The notes below the pieces were generated by a model. The model was given only the letters and a program-made list of their open reading frames with translations, did no database searches and was not told the origin of the DNA. Both the position numbers and the translations under genes were made by a program. Positions 1 to 8,800 of a stretch of 16,752 nucleotides of DNA are shown here, in pieces. This DNA is from Solimonas sp040754295 (lineage in GTDB: Bacteria; Pseudomonadota; Gammaproteobacteria; Nevskiales; Nevskiaceae). The stretch covers positions 1-16,752 of the forward strand of contig JBFMCQ010000078.1 in assembly GCA_040754295.1 (NCBI GenBank), given 5' to 3'. Within the stretch, counting starts at the first letter, position 1, and every line of letters starts with the position of its first letter.

Positions 1-255
1 CGCAGCGACGGACGCTGGGCGTATCTGTGTGCCGTGCCCGGCAACCCCGGCGGCGCGCCGCTGCAGCGCGCGGACCATCCGCTGGCGGGCGGTGTGCAGG
101 CGCTGCTGCGACGCCTGGACGGCGAGCCGGAACGCTGGCGCGTCGAGGAGCTGAGCCGGCTCGACGACGCCGGCGCCGTCGCCGCCTGGCAGCAAGCCCA
201 TCCGCTGCCGCCGGCACTGTTCGGCGATCGCGACAGCGGTCAGGTGAACCCGTGA
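1..255 (+). CDS. 3' end of an unrecognised protein (partial)
   Basis: An open frame enters from the left edge and ends with TGA at 253-255, leaving 84 residues of a C-terminus. Codon third positions are almost all G or C and the peptide has a normal mix of acidic, aromatic and hydrophobic residues, so this frame looks truly coding. The other plus-strand frame here is arginine/alanine-rich and looks like a shadow. I see no domain signature, membrane segment or catalytic motif, so I assign no function. The gene converges on the minus-strand secreted-protein gene across about 60 bases. That gap holds a short palindrome at 260-271 (AAGCGCGCGCTT) but no clear terminator with a T tract. Confidence 0.6.
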   Translation, partial: RSDGRWAYLCAVPGNPGGAPLQRADHPLAGGVQALLRRLDGEPERWRVEELSRLDDAGAVAAWQQAHPLPPALFGDRDSGQVNP

Positions 256-316
256 GCCCAAGCGCGCGCTTGCCGTTCGTGCTTTCCTGCAGCGCCGGCA
301 AGGCGCGGGCGCCCGC

Positions 317-1066
317 TCACTTCGAGCTGCTCGATCCGCGTGTCAGCATCCGTTCCCAGTTGCGCGAATCGGCCGACTTCAGGACCTCCTGCGCGTCGGC
401 CGCGAGGTAGATGCCGCTCCAGTAGGCGTACTTGAAGCCATTCTCGTCGTAACGATCGGGGCTCGCATGCAGCTCGTAGGCGCACTGTTCGAGCGTCAGA
501 TTCGAGACGACTTCCCAGTTCGAGCCGACCTGCACACTGCAGGCATGGCGCTCCTCGGTCGAAGCCGGGACTGCGGGCTCGGCCGCAGCGACCGCCACGC
601 CAGCCTCCGCCCCGGCAGCGGCGGCGGGACTCTGCGCTGGCTCGGTGCCAGGCCTGGTCTCGGCAGGCGGACTGGTCGTCGAATCCTGCGCGACCGCTGC
701 GAGCACGCTGTTCGCATCCACCTCGGGCGGCGGTGACGCCGTGTCGGTGGTGTTCGTCACTTCCGATTTTAGGCCGACCGCCTGCCAGTTCTTTCCGCCG
801 TCCCTCGACGTGTAGAAATAGTAGCGGTCGGCCGACAGCAGCATCCGGCCCCAGAGCCCGAATTTGAATCCCTGGGCGTCGTAGGTCGAAACCGCGGCAT
901 CCACCGCGGCCAGGCAGGACATCAGTGTGTCGCCGGCGAGCGGCCGCCACTGCGCCCCGTCGTATCCGCGGCAGCCCTGCGCATCCGGCTCCTGCGCGAA
1001 GGACGGTGCAGCGATCGAGCAGAGCAGCAGGGCAAGGCAGGCGACTGAACTGGCGCGCGTCATCAT
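317..1066 (-). CDS. Secreted protein with two copies of a Cys/Trp-containing domain
   Basis: The product is 249 residues, family not recognised. It opens with a signal peptide (residues 1 to about 24: charged start, hydrophobic LALLLCSIAA, cleavage near SFA/QE), so it is probably periplasmic or exported. Two halves are copies of one domain. In the first, C32, C51, Y62, G66-F67-K68, W72, D80, S87 and D89 match C176, C195, Y206, G210-F211-K212, W216, D224, S231 and D233 in the second with identical spacing. Residues W40/W183 and W94/W237 also correspond, one residue shifted. The two cysteines per copy may form a disulfide. A linker rich in Pro, Ala and Thr (about 100-170) separates the copies. 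The ATG at 1066 was chosen because it starts the signal peptide; the frame is open much further upstream but only as a shadow of the response regulator. A TATCAT -10-like box lies at 1093-1098 with no convincing -35. Confidence 0.85.
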   Translation of the reverse strand: MMTRASSVACLALLLCSIAAPSFAQEPDAQGCRGYDGAQWRPLAGDTLMSCLAAVDAAVSTYDAQGFKFGLWGRMLLSADRYYFYTSRDGGKNWQAVGLKSEVTNTTDTASPPPEVDANSVLAAVAQDSTTSPPAETRPGTEPAQSPAAAAGAEAGVAVAAAEPAVPASTEERHACSVQVGSNWEVVSNLTLEQCAYELHASPDRYDENGFKYAYWSGIYLAADAQEVLKSADSRNWERMLTRGSSSSK

Positions 1067-1131
1067 CGAACCCCCGAGGTAGTTTGGAGCGGATGATAGC
1101 GAATCGGAGCGCCGCTGCGCCCCGGGGGATC

Positions 1132-2061
1132 TCAGCCGGCGTTGACCCGGTTGCGCATGCGCGAGAGGAAGCCCATGACCCGGCCGGCGACCGACAGCTC
1201 CTCGCTGCGGCGGATGCGCTCGACGCGGTGCGCGGCGCGCAGCGCCGGCGCCGCCACGAGCGAGCGGTGGTGGCGCAGCGCGCTGGCGATGCTCATCGAG
1301 AACGCCCCGCGACGCACCGGCTTGGGCAGCAGCCGGTAGACCTGACCCTGGTTGATCAGGTCGATGAACACGGTGACGTCCTGAAACGGCGTCAGCACAA
1401 TCGTCACCACTTCGGGGTGCTCGGCCTTGAGCAGCTTGAGCAACGCGGTCACGCTCTCGCCGCCGATGGTGAGCTCGGAGACGACGACGGCGACCTCGTG
1501 CAGGGCCAGCAGCTCGAGCGCCTGGTCCATCGACTGCGCCCACAGGACCTGGTGTGCCGCGCCGGCGACGTCCTGCACCGCTTCGAACACGTCGCGGTCG
1601 TCGTCGATGACCAGCAGCGCTTCGCCGGGCGGCGTCTGCGCGCTCGCGGCAGGCGCCGGCTGCGCGTCGAACAGCGCCGCCGAGATTTCGGCGGCCTGCT
1701 GCACCGCTTCGCGGAGCTCGTGGGAATGCCAGGGCTTCTGCGCAAAGCGGAAGATCTCGCCTTCGTTGACCGACGCGACGACCGCCTCCAGCTCCGAGTA
1801 GCCGGTCAGCAGAATGCGCATCGTGTGCGGCGAGCGCGCGCGGATCTCGCGCAGCAGGTCGGCGCCGCGCATCTGCGGCATGCGCTGATCGCTGACGACG
1901 ACGTGAATGCGCTCGCGCTCGACGATCGCCAGCGCCTCGCGCGGATCGGTCGCCGTGTGCACGGCGTACTGGCCACGAAACAGCATCGCCAGCGAGCGCA
2001 GGATGCGCTCCTCGTCGTCGACGAGCAGCAGGCCGGGCTTGGTCGTCGCGGCCGTGGTCAT
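1132..2061 (-). CDS. Two-receiver response regulator without output domain
   Basis: The 309-residue cytoplasmic protein has two receiver (REC) domains in tandem and no recognisable DNA-binding, HD-GYP or GGDEF domain. REC1 (about 10-125) has the full active site: acidic pair D15/D16, phosphoacceptor D58 in VVVSDQRMP, T86 and K109. REC2 (about 147-265) keeps D153/D154, T224 and K247, but the acceptor position is glutamate, E196, in VVVSELTIGG. A Pro/Ala linker (about 133-146) joins them, and a basic tail of about 45 residues follows REC2. The ATG at 2061 overlaps the stop of the upstream histidine kinase gene (ATGA, 2058-2061), so the two are almost certainly translationally coupled and a cognate pair. 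Inference: REC1 takes phosphate from that kinase, while REC2 is fixed in one state or used for protein contact. The regulated process is unknown. Confidence 0.93.
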   Translation of the reverse strand: MTTAATTKPGLLLVDDEERILRSLAMLFRGQYAVHTATDPREALAIVERERIHVVVSDQRMPQMRGADLLREIRARSPHTMRILLTGYSELEAVVASVNEGEIFRFAQKPWHSHELREAVQQAAEISAALFDAQPAPAASAQTPPGEALLVIDDDRDVFEAVQDVAGAAHQVLWAQSMDQALELLALHEVAVVVSELTIGGESVTALLKLLKAEHPEVVTIVLTPFQDVTVFIDLINQGQVYRLLPKPVRRGAFSMSIASALRHHRSLVAAPALRAAHRVERIRRSEELSVAGRVMGFLSRMRNRVNAG

Positions 2062-3383
2062 GCTGCCAGCGCCGCGCTTGCCGCCGCCTTGACCGGCAGG
2101 CTGACGATGAACTTGGTCCCGCGTCCGACTTCCGAAACCACCTGGATGTCGCCGCCGTGCGCCTGCACGATCTGATAGGAGATCGACAGGCCCAGCCCAG
2201 TGCCCTGGCCGACCGGCTTGGTCGTGAAGAACGGGTCGAAGATCTTCTTCAGATGGTCCGCCGGGATGCCCTTGCCGTTGTCCTGGATGTGCACGCGCAC
2301 CCAGTTACCGTCGCTCTCGGTGCGCAGCAGCAGCTTGCCCTGATCATGCTCGATGGCCTGCGCGGCATTGGTCATGATGTTGAGCAGCACCTGGTTGATC
2401 TGCGACGGCGAGCACAGGATTTTCGGAATGTCGCCATAGCGCTTGATCACCTGTACCCGGTTCTTGAGGACATTGTTGGCGATCGTCAGCGTCTGGTCGA
2501 GACAGTCGTTGAGCGAGGCCTCCGCACTGCGCGCCTGGTCCAGGCGCGAGAAGTTGCGCAGGTTGACGACCAGGTCCTTGATCATGTCGACGCCGTGCAG
2601 TGTGTCGCCGAACAGCGCTTTTGCGTCGTCGATGAGGGCGAAGCCGTCGAGTGCGTCGACGCTGTCGCGGCAGACGCCGAGCTGCTGCTCCAACGCCGTC
2701 TCGTCGACGGCCTCGTCGACGAGCATGCGTGCCAGCCGCTCGTGCGCCAGCAGCGCCTCGGAGGTCAGATCGAACACGCTCTGCACCATCTCGACGTTGT
2801 TGCGCACATAGCCGAGCGGCGTATTGATCTCGTGCGCGACGCCCGCGACCATCTGGCCCAGCGAAGCCATCTTCTCCGACTGCACGAGCTGTGCCTGCGA
2901 GGCCTTGAGCTGTGCATAGGCTTCGGCCAGCTGGCGTGACTTGGCGTCGACGCGCTCCTGCAGCGCCGACAGCAGATCGAGGACGATGCCCATGCCGGCG
3001 TAACGGCCGTCGCGCACGACGACGAAGTCCTCGGTGATCGGCGAGCCGAGTTGCGCCGTCACGTAGCCGGCCGCGTCCTCCAGCGTTGCGGTTTCGTCGA
3101 CGACCAGCGGCGTGCGGTTCATCACCGCGGCGATCGGCTTGCCGCCGTAAAGCTCGCGGCCGAAGCGGCGCAGGAAGATGCCGTTGAGCGTGTGCCGGCT
3201 GATCGTGCCGAGCACCGCGCCGTTTTCGACCACCGGCAGACAGAGCATGCGCGCGTTGTCGGCGGACAGGAACAGTTCCGCCGCCTGGTCGACGGTCGTC
3301 GTCGGCGGCAGCGCAGCGACCTCGAGGCGCAGGCGTGCGATGTCGTCCGTGGCGGTGTGCACAGCGGGCGGATTGGCGGTCAT
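2058..3383 (-). CDS. Cytoplasmic CBS-domain sensor histidine kinase
   Basis: The 441-residue protein has no membrane segment or signal peptide. A CBS pair (about 22-140) forms the sensor; CBS pairs commonly bind adenine nucleotides, which suggests but does not prove an energy or nucleotide signal. A coiled-coil linker (about 141-178) leads to the phosphoacceptor H184 in GVAHEINTPL. The catalytic domain shows the N box (N335, N339), G1 (DNGKGIP, 368-374), F box (DPFFTTKP, 383-390) and G2 (GTGLGLS, 394-400). All residues needed for autophosphorylation are therefore present. About 150 residues separate H184 from the N box, somewhat longer than in common HisKA kinases because of an acidic helical stretch (about 205-262). 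The gene overlaps the response regulator by four bases. A sigma-70-like promoter lies upstream at 3409-3437. Confidence 0.93.
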   Translation of the reverse strand: MTANPPAVHTATDDIARLRLEVAALPPTTTVDQAAELFLSADNARMLCLPVVENGAVLGTISRHTLNGIFLRRFGRELYGGKPIAAVMNRTPLVVDETATLEDAAGYVTAQLGSPITEDFVVVRDGRYAGMGIVLDLLSALQERVDAKSRQLAEAYAQLKASQAQLVQSEKMASLGQMVAGVAHEINTPLGYVRNNVEMVQSVFDLTSEALLAHERLARMLVDEAVDETALEQQLGVCRDSVDALDGFALIDDAKALFGDTLHGVDMIKDLVVNLRNFSRLDQARSAEASLNDCLDQTLTIANNVLKNRVQVIKRYGDIPKILCSPSQINQVLLNIMTNAAQAIEHDQGKLLLRTESDGNWVRVHIQDNGKGIPADHLKKIFDPFFTTKPVGQGTGLGLSISYQIVQAHGGDIQVVSEVGRGTKFIVSLPVKAAASAALAA

Positions 3384-3408
3384 GGACGCGCGACGCTACC
3401 GCGCGCAG

Positions 3409-3437
3409 ATGACATGCAGATTGCAGCGCTGTGACAA
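3409..3437 (-). promoter_or_regulatory. Candidate sigma-70 promoter of the kinase/regulator pair
   Basis: Read on the minus strand, TTGTCA (3437-3432) and TGTCAT (3414-3409) are separated by exactly 17 bases. They match the -35 consensus at 5 of 6 and the -10 consensus at 4 of 6 positions. Transcription would begin near 3402, about 19 bases before the kinase ATG at 3383. In such GC-rich DNA this match stands out, but it is a by-eye assignment. Confidence 0.35.
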
Positions 3438-3465
3438 CGGCGGGCGGCAGGGTCGGTCGCCGGTT

Positions 3466-3498
3466 GCCGTCGGGCCGAAGCCCGACGGCCCGGCCTAC
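3466..3498 (-). repeat. GTAG-headed palindrome after rlmL (REP-like, possible terminator)
   Basis: On the minus strand a GTAGG head is followed by a perfect 10-base-pair stem (3489-3480 with 3475-3466) around a four-base loop at 3479-3476. The TAG of the head is the rlmL stop codon. No T tract follows, so factor-independent termination is not well supported, but the hairpin could protect the mRNA 3' end or weaken read-through into the kinase gene. The head resembles that of the palindrome at 11269-11307. Short palindromes beginning with GTAG are typical of REP elements in gammaproteobacteria; membership here is inference from two copies. Confidence 0.5.
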
Positions 3499-5663
3499 GA
3501 AACGCGCAGCCGCCAGCACTTGTGCGCCGGCGGCGGCCGCTTGAAATCCTCGTCCAGGGTCTGCGCGGTGATGTCGTCGATCTGTGCGAGCTCGGCGAGA
3601 GCGGGGTCGAGCTTGAAGCCGCGGCGGTTGCTCGAGAAGTACAGCACGCCGCCGGGCGCGAGCAGCGCCAGGCAGTGGCGGATCAGCTCGGCGTGGTCGC
3701 GCTGGATGTCGAGCGTGCCGTCCATCTTCTTCGACGTGGAGAACGTCGGCGGGTCGAGGAAGATCAGGTCGAACGAGGCCGCGCGGCTGAGGCGCGCTTC
3801 GTCGGCGAGCCACTGCCGGCAGTCCGCGCGCACCAGCGCGTGCGCGGCGACGCGCTCGCTTGCGGCCGGCGGCCGGTCGTAGAGGCGCGCGCTCACGCCG
3901 TTGAGCTGCAGATTGCGCTGTGCCCATTCCAGATAGGTGTTGGACAGATCCAGCGACAGCGTCTGCTTCGCGCCGCCGGCCGCGGCGTGCACGGTCGCCG
4001 CACCGGTGTAACAGAACAGGTTGAGAAAGCGCTTGCCGGCGGCTTCGCGCTGGATGCGCAGCCGCAGCGGCCGGTGGTCGAGAAACAGGCCGGTGTCGAG
4101 ATAGTCGTCGAAATTCACCTGCAGCTTGCAGCCGTGCTCGACGACGGTGTGGAACGCGCCGGTCTCGGCCTGGCGCGTGTACTGCGCATCGCCCTTCTGC
4201 GCGCGCCGCAGCTTGTAATGGATGCGCGCAGCGGGAATCTCCAGCACCGCCTGCAGCTGCGCGAGACCTTCGCGCAGGCGCTGCTCCGCGCGCGCCGGGT
4301 CGATCGTCTTCGGCGGCGCGTACTCCTGCACGTGCGCGTGCAGCTCGGGGGTCGCGTACAGATCCACCGCGAGCGCGTAGTCGGGCAGGTCGGCATCGTA
4401 GACGCGGTAGTTGGCGACGTCGCTGCGGCGTGCCCACTTGCTCAGGTGCTTGAGGTTCTTGCGCAGGCGGTTCGCGAAGTCCTCGCCGCCGCGCGGCACG
4501 GCCGCGTCCGCGGCGCGGACGTCGAAGCACAGCAGCCGGCACTCGAGCGCGCCGTTGTAGAGCGTGTACATCGCCTCCGCGCGCAGGCCCAGGCGCTGGG
4601 CGAGATCGGGCCGCGCGGTGAAGATCGCGGCACGCCAGCCGCCGAACTGCTGCTTCAGGCGCACGCCGAGCAGTGAGTAGAGCTTGACCAGCGCGGTCTC
4701 GCTGCCGAGGCGCTCGCCGTACGGCGGATTGGTGACGACCAGCCCGGCGCGCTCGCCGACCGCCCGTGATTCGAGCGCGTCCGCCTGCTGCCAGGCGATG
4801 CGCCCGGCGAGGCCGGCGCGCTCGGCGTTGCTGCGCGCAGCGGCGAGCGCACGCGCATCCACGTCGCTGCCGGCGATCGCCGGCAGCCGTGCCAGGCCGG
4901 CGTTGCGCCGCGTCTCGGCGTCCGCGCGCAACCGCGCCCACAGCGCCGGCTCGTGGCCGCGCCAGGCCTCGAAGCCCCAGCGCCGGCGCAGGATGCCGGG
5001 CGCGATATCGGCGGCGATCCACGCGCCTTCGATCAGCAGCGTGCCGGAGCCGCACATCGGATCGACCAGCGGCGCGCCCTCTGCGGCAAGGGCGGCCCAG
5101 CCCGCGCGCGCAAGAATCGCCGCAGCCAGATTTTCCTTGAGCGGCGCCTCGAGGCCGTGACGGCGGTAGCCGCGGCGATGCAGGCTTTCGCCGGCGAGAT
5201 CGAGGCTCAGGCCGGCGGCGCCGCGGTCCAGGTGCAGATGCACGCGAATGCCCGGCGCCGCGGTGTCGACGTCGGGCCGCGGCTGCCCGGCTGCGCGGAA
5301 GCGGTCGACGATCGCATCCTTGACGCGCAACCCGGCGTAGTGCGTGTGCGCGATCACCTGCGAGCGGCCGGCGACCTCGACCGCAAACGTCGTCTCCGCG
5401 CTGAACAGCGACGGCCAGTCGATGGCCTGCGCGGCCGCATACAGGCCGTCGGCGTCGGCGATCGCAGCGGTTTCGAGCCTGAGCAGCACGCGGCTCGCCA
5501 GCCGTGACCACAGGCAGATGCGGTACGCGGATTCGAGCGTCGCCTGTCCCGCGACGCCGCCGTTCGTCGTCCGTGCGTCGCTCAGACCGAGCGCGCCGAG
5601 CTCTTCGGCGAGCACCGGCTCGACGCCGCGAGGGCAGGTGACGAACAGGGAAAGAGAGGACAT
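3495..5663 (-). CDS. rlmL: Bifunctional 23S rRNA methyltransferase RlmKL
   Basis: The 722-residue enzyme (E. coli about 700) should make m2G2445 with its N-terminal half and m7G2069 with its C-terminal half on 23S rRNA, using S-adenosylmethionine. A THUMP RNA-binding region occupies about 45-160. The RlmL methyltransferase follows, with the SAM-binding DPMCGSGT (201-208) and catalytic TNPPYG (311-316). The RlmK methyltransferase shows FCYTGAAT (550-557) and LDPPTFSTSK (636-645). The fused form is characteristic of gammaproteobacteria. The start at 5663 (MSSLSLFVTC) fits the family N-terminus; an in-frame ATG at 5813 would add 50 arginine/proline-rich residues and reach the start of the divergent gene, so I reject it. 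The Shine-Dalgarno sequence is weak. The gene is likely housekeeping and unrelated to the kinase gene downstream, from which a hairpin separates it. Confidence 0.96.
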   Translation of the reverse strand: MSSLSLFVTCPRGVEPVLAEELGALGLSDARTTNGGVAGQATLESAYRICLWSRLASRVLLRLETAAIADADGLYAAAQAIDWPSLFSAETTFAVEVAGRSQVIAHTHYAGLRVKDAIVDRFRAAGQPRPDVDTAAPGIRVHLHLDRGAAGLSLDLAGESLHRRGYRRHGLEAPLKENLAAAILARAGWAALAAEGAPLVDPMCGSGTLLIEGAWIAADIAPGILRRRWGFEAWRGHEPALWARLRADAETRRNAGLARLPAIAGSDVDARALAAARSNAERAGLAGRIAWQQADALESRAVGERAGLVVTNPPYGERLGSETALVKLYSLLGVRLKQQFGGWRAAIFTARPDLAQRLGLRAEAMYTLYNGALECRLLCFDVRAADAAVPRGGEDFANRLRKNLKHLSKWARRSDVANYRVYDADLPDYALAVDLYATPELHAHVQEYAPPKTIDPARAEQRLREGLAQLQAVLEIPAARIHYKLRRAQKGDAQYTRQAETGAFHTVVEHGCKLQVNFDDYLDTGLFLDHRPLRLRIQREAAGKRFLNLFCYTGAATVHAAAGGAKQTLSLDLSNTYLEWAQRNLQLNGVSARLYDRPPAASERVAAHALVRADCRQWLADEARLSRAASFDLIFLDPPTFSTSKKMDGTLDIQRDHAELIRHCLALLAPGGVLYFSSNRRGFKLDPALAELAQIDDITAQTLDEDFKRPPPAHKCWRLRVS

Positions 5664-5812
5664 GCGAACGGGCGGCGAGGCGGGGCGGCCATTATCCGGG
5701 AAACCGCCGCGCGCTCGCGGTTCAGCCGGCCGTAAAGAACGGCTCCATAGAGTCGGTCGAAGCGGGGCTGCGGCCCCGGCCCGGCACCACGAACGGCGAG
5801 CCGGCGACTCCA

Positions 5813-8800
5813 ATGATCGAGTTCATCCTGCGCGAAGTGCGGTTGAAGGGAGGCACCGAGCCCCGTGTGCGCCGGCGCCGCGCGCGGCTGCACACGCCGG
5901 CGCGACTGCGCCAGACGCTCGCCGGCGTCGCCGCAGCCGTCGGCCTGTGCGGCCTCGCCTTCGTCGAGATGAAGACCTCGGCGCTGCAGTCGCTGCTGTT
6001 CGCGTGGCGTGCGCAGCAGCTCAGCTTCGCCGTCGCGCCCGGCCCGAGCAGCCGCATCGCGTTCCCGCGCGGCGGTCCGCACGACGAGCGTCTCGGTTAT
6101 CGCAGGTTGCCGGAGTTCATCGCCCGGCTGCGCGCGCAGGGTTATCGCATCGATAGCCAGGCGCGCATCTCGCAAGCGCTGCACCGCTACATCGCCGATC
6201 ACGGCTACGCGGTCTATCGGGAGAAGCCGGCCGCGGGGCTGAGGGTCGTCGGCCACGACGGCACGCCGCTGTTCGCGCGGCAGTTCCCCAATCGCGCGTT
6301 CACCGAGTTCGATGCCGTGCCGCCGCTGGTTGCCGATACGCTGCTGTTCATCGAAGACCGCAGTCTGCTCGACGGCGGCAGCGCGTGGCGCAATCCCGCG
6401 GTCGACTGGCCGCGCTTCGCGGTCGCGGTTGCCGGCCAGCTCGGCGGCGTGTTCGATCCGGGGTTGCGCCAGGGCGGCGCCAGCACGCTGGCCACGCAGA
6501 TCGAGAAGATCCGCCATTCCCCCGACGGGCGCACGCGGTCTGCGGCCGAGAAGCTGCGGCAGATGGCCGCGGCGAGCCTGCGCAGCTATCTCGACGGCAG
6601 CAACACGCTGCAGGCGCGCCGGCGCATCGTCGCGACCTATCTGGATTCTCTGCCGCTGGCGGCGCGCGCGGACTACGGTGAAGTGATCGGCCTGGGCAAC
6701 GGGCTGTGGGCCTGGTACGGCGCCGACCTCGCCGATGTGACGCACTCGCTCACGGCCGATGCCGACTCCGGCGGCGCCGGGTCGCGGGCGGCGCGTGCGC
6801 GCGCCTACAAGCAGGTGCTGAGCCTGCTGCTCGCAACCCGGCGGCCGGCCTGGTACCTGCAGCGCGACCCGGAGTCGCTGGCGGCGCTCACCGAGCGCTA
6901 TCTGCATGCGCTCGCGGCCGCCGGCGTGATCGACCCGGCACTGCGCGACGCGGCGCTGCGCGAGCCGCTGCGCTTCGTCGAGCGGGTGCCGGCGGCGGCC
7001 GAGGACCGCCAGCCGGCGTACAAGGCCGCGTATCGCCTGCGCACCCAGCTGCTGCAGATGCTGCAGCTCGACGACCTGGCCGCGCTCGACCGCATCGACG
7101 TCGCGATCGAGTCGACGCTCGATACGCGGGCGCAGCTGCAGGTGGCGCGCGCGCTGCGCCGGCTCGGCGAGCGCGACTATGCGCGGACGCGCGGGCTGCT
7201 GGGGCCGTATCTGCTCGGTGAGAACGGGCTCGACCGTGTGATCTACGGTCTCGTGCTTTACGAGGGCGGCGGTGACCGCAACCGCCTGCGCATCCGCGCC
7301 GACAGCTACGACGGTCCGTTCGACGTCAACTCCGGCGCCAAGCTGGTCATGGGCTCGTCGGCGAAGCTGCGCACGCTGGTCACCTATCTCAACGTCGTCG
7401 CCGGGCTGCACGAGCGGCTGGCGCCGCTGCAGCGCGGCGCGCTCGAGGCCTTGTCGCGCTCGTCCGACACGCTCACCGTATGGGGCGCGCGGCATCTGCT
7501 CTTAGCCCGCGATCGCGGCCTGCAGCCGATGCTCGACGCGGCGATGCAGCGCCGCTACTCCGCGAGCCCCTACCAAGTCTTCTTCACCGGCGGCGGCGAG
7601 CACGTCTTCCACAACTACAAGCGCGACGAGAACGACGACCGGCCGACGGTCGAGGAAGCCTTCAGCCAATCGGTGAATCTGGTCTTCGTGCGCCTGCTGC
7701 GCGACCTCGTCGACCACTTCATCGCGCGCGCCGGGGTCGATGTCGAAGCGCTGCTCGGCGACCGCGCTCACCCGGCGCGCGCGGCCTATCTGATGCGCTT
7801 CGCCGACCGCGAGGGCATGCAGTTCCTCGGCGAATTCTACGAGCGCCATCGCGCCGCGCCGCCGGACGCGATGCTGGCGCGGCTGGCCGCACGCGTGAAG
7901 CGCGCGCGCGTGCCGCTGGCGATCGTGTTCCGCTCGCTGCGGCCGCAGGCGCCGGTGTCCGCGCTCGCGGCTTTCCTGGACGCCCGGCTCGGCGCGAGTG
8001 CCCCTGGCGACGCCGCGGTCGAAGCCCTGTACGCCGAATACGCGCCGGAGCGTTTCAGCTGGTCCGATCGCGGCTACCTCACCGGCCTGCACCCGCTGGA
8101 GCTGTGGCTCGCGGCTTACCTGCAGGCGCACCCGCAGGCTTCGTACCGGGATGTGATGCTCGCCAGCGCCGACGAGCGCCAGGCGGTCTACCGCTGGCTG
8201 TTCCGCACACGCTACGTCGAGCGCCAGAACACGCGCATCCGCATGCTGCTCGAGCAGGACGCGTTTCGCCTGATTCACGAGGACTGGGTGCGCCAGGGTT
8301 ACCCGTTCGATCACCTGGTCCCGTCGCTGGCCACGGCGATCGGCAGCTCCGGCGACCGCCCCGACGCGCTCGCCGACCTCGTCGGCATCATCCTCAACGA
8401 CGGCATGCGGCGGCCGGACTCCGCGATCGACGCGCTGCATTTCGCCGCCGGCACACCGTACGAGACGCGGCTGGAATGGGTGCCGCCGCCGGGCCAGCGC
8501 GTGCTACTGCCGGAAGTCGCCCGCACCGCCCGGCGAGCGCTGGAGGCCGTCGTCGAGCGCGGCACTGCGCGGCGCCTGCGCGGCGCGTACCGCACCGCCG
8601 ACTGCCGCGTGCTGCACGTCGGCGGCAAGACCGGCACGTCCGACGAGCGCTTCAAGATTTTCGGCGCCGGCGGGCGGCTCATCGATGAGCGGCCGGTCAA
8701 CCGTACGGCGACGTTCGTGTTCTTCCTCGGCGAGCGCTTCTTCGGCACCGTGACCGCCTACGTCCCCGGGCCGGCGTCGGCCGATTTTCATTTCACCAGC

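Noticed and set aside
2344..5511. A 1055-codon open frame on the minus strand across rlmL and the kinase gene
   Set aside because: It is arginine/alanine/proline-rich low-complexity peptide in a different frame from two well-recognised proteins; a high-GC shadow.
5664..5812. GATAAT -10-like box for rlmL on the minus strand near 5691-5696
   Set aside because: No recognisable -35 at 16-18 bases; not enough to call a promoter.
5664..5813. Upstream ATG at 5813 for rlmL
   Set aside because: The extra 50 residues are arginine/proline-rich and absent from the family; the segment is the divergent promoter region.
5582..7495. A 637-codon minus-strand frame opposite the penicillin-binding protein gene
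   Set aside because: Antisense shadow with no motif; the plus strand carries all GT51 and transpeptidase motifs.
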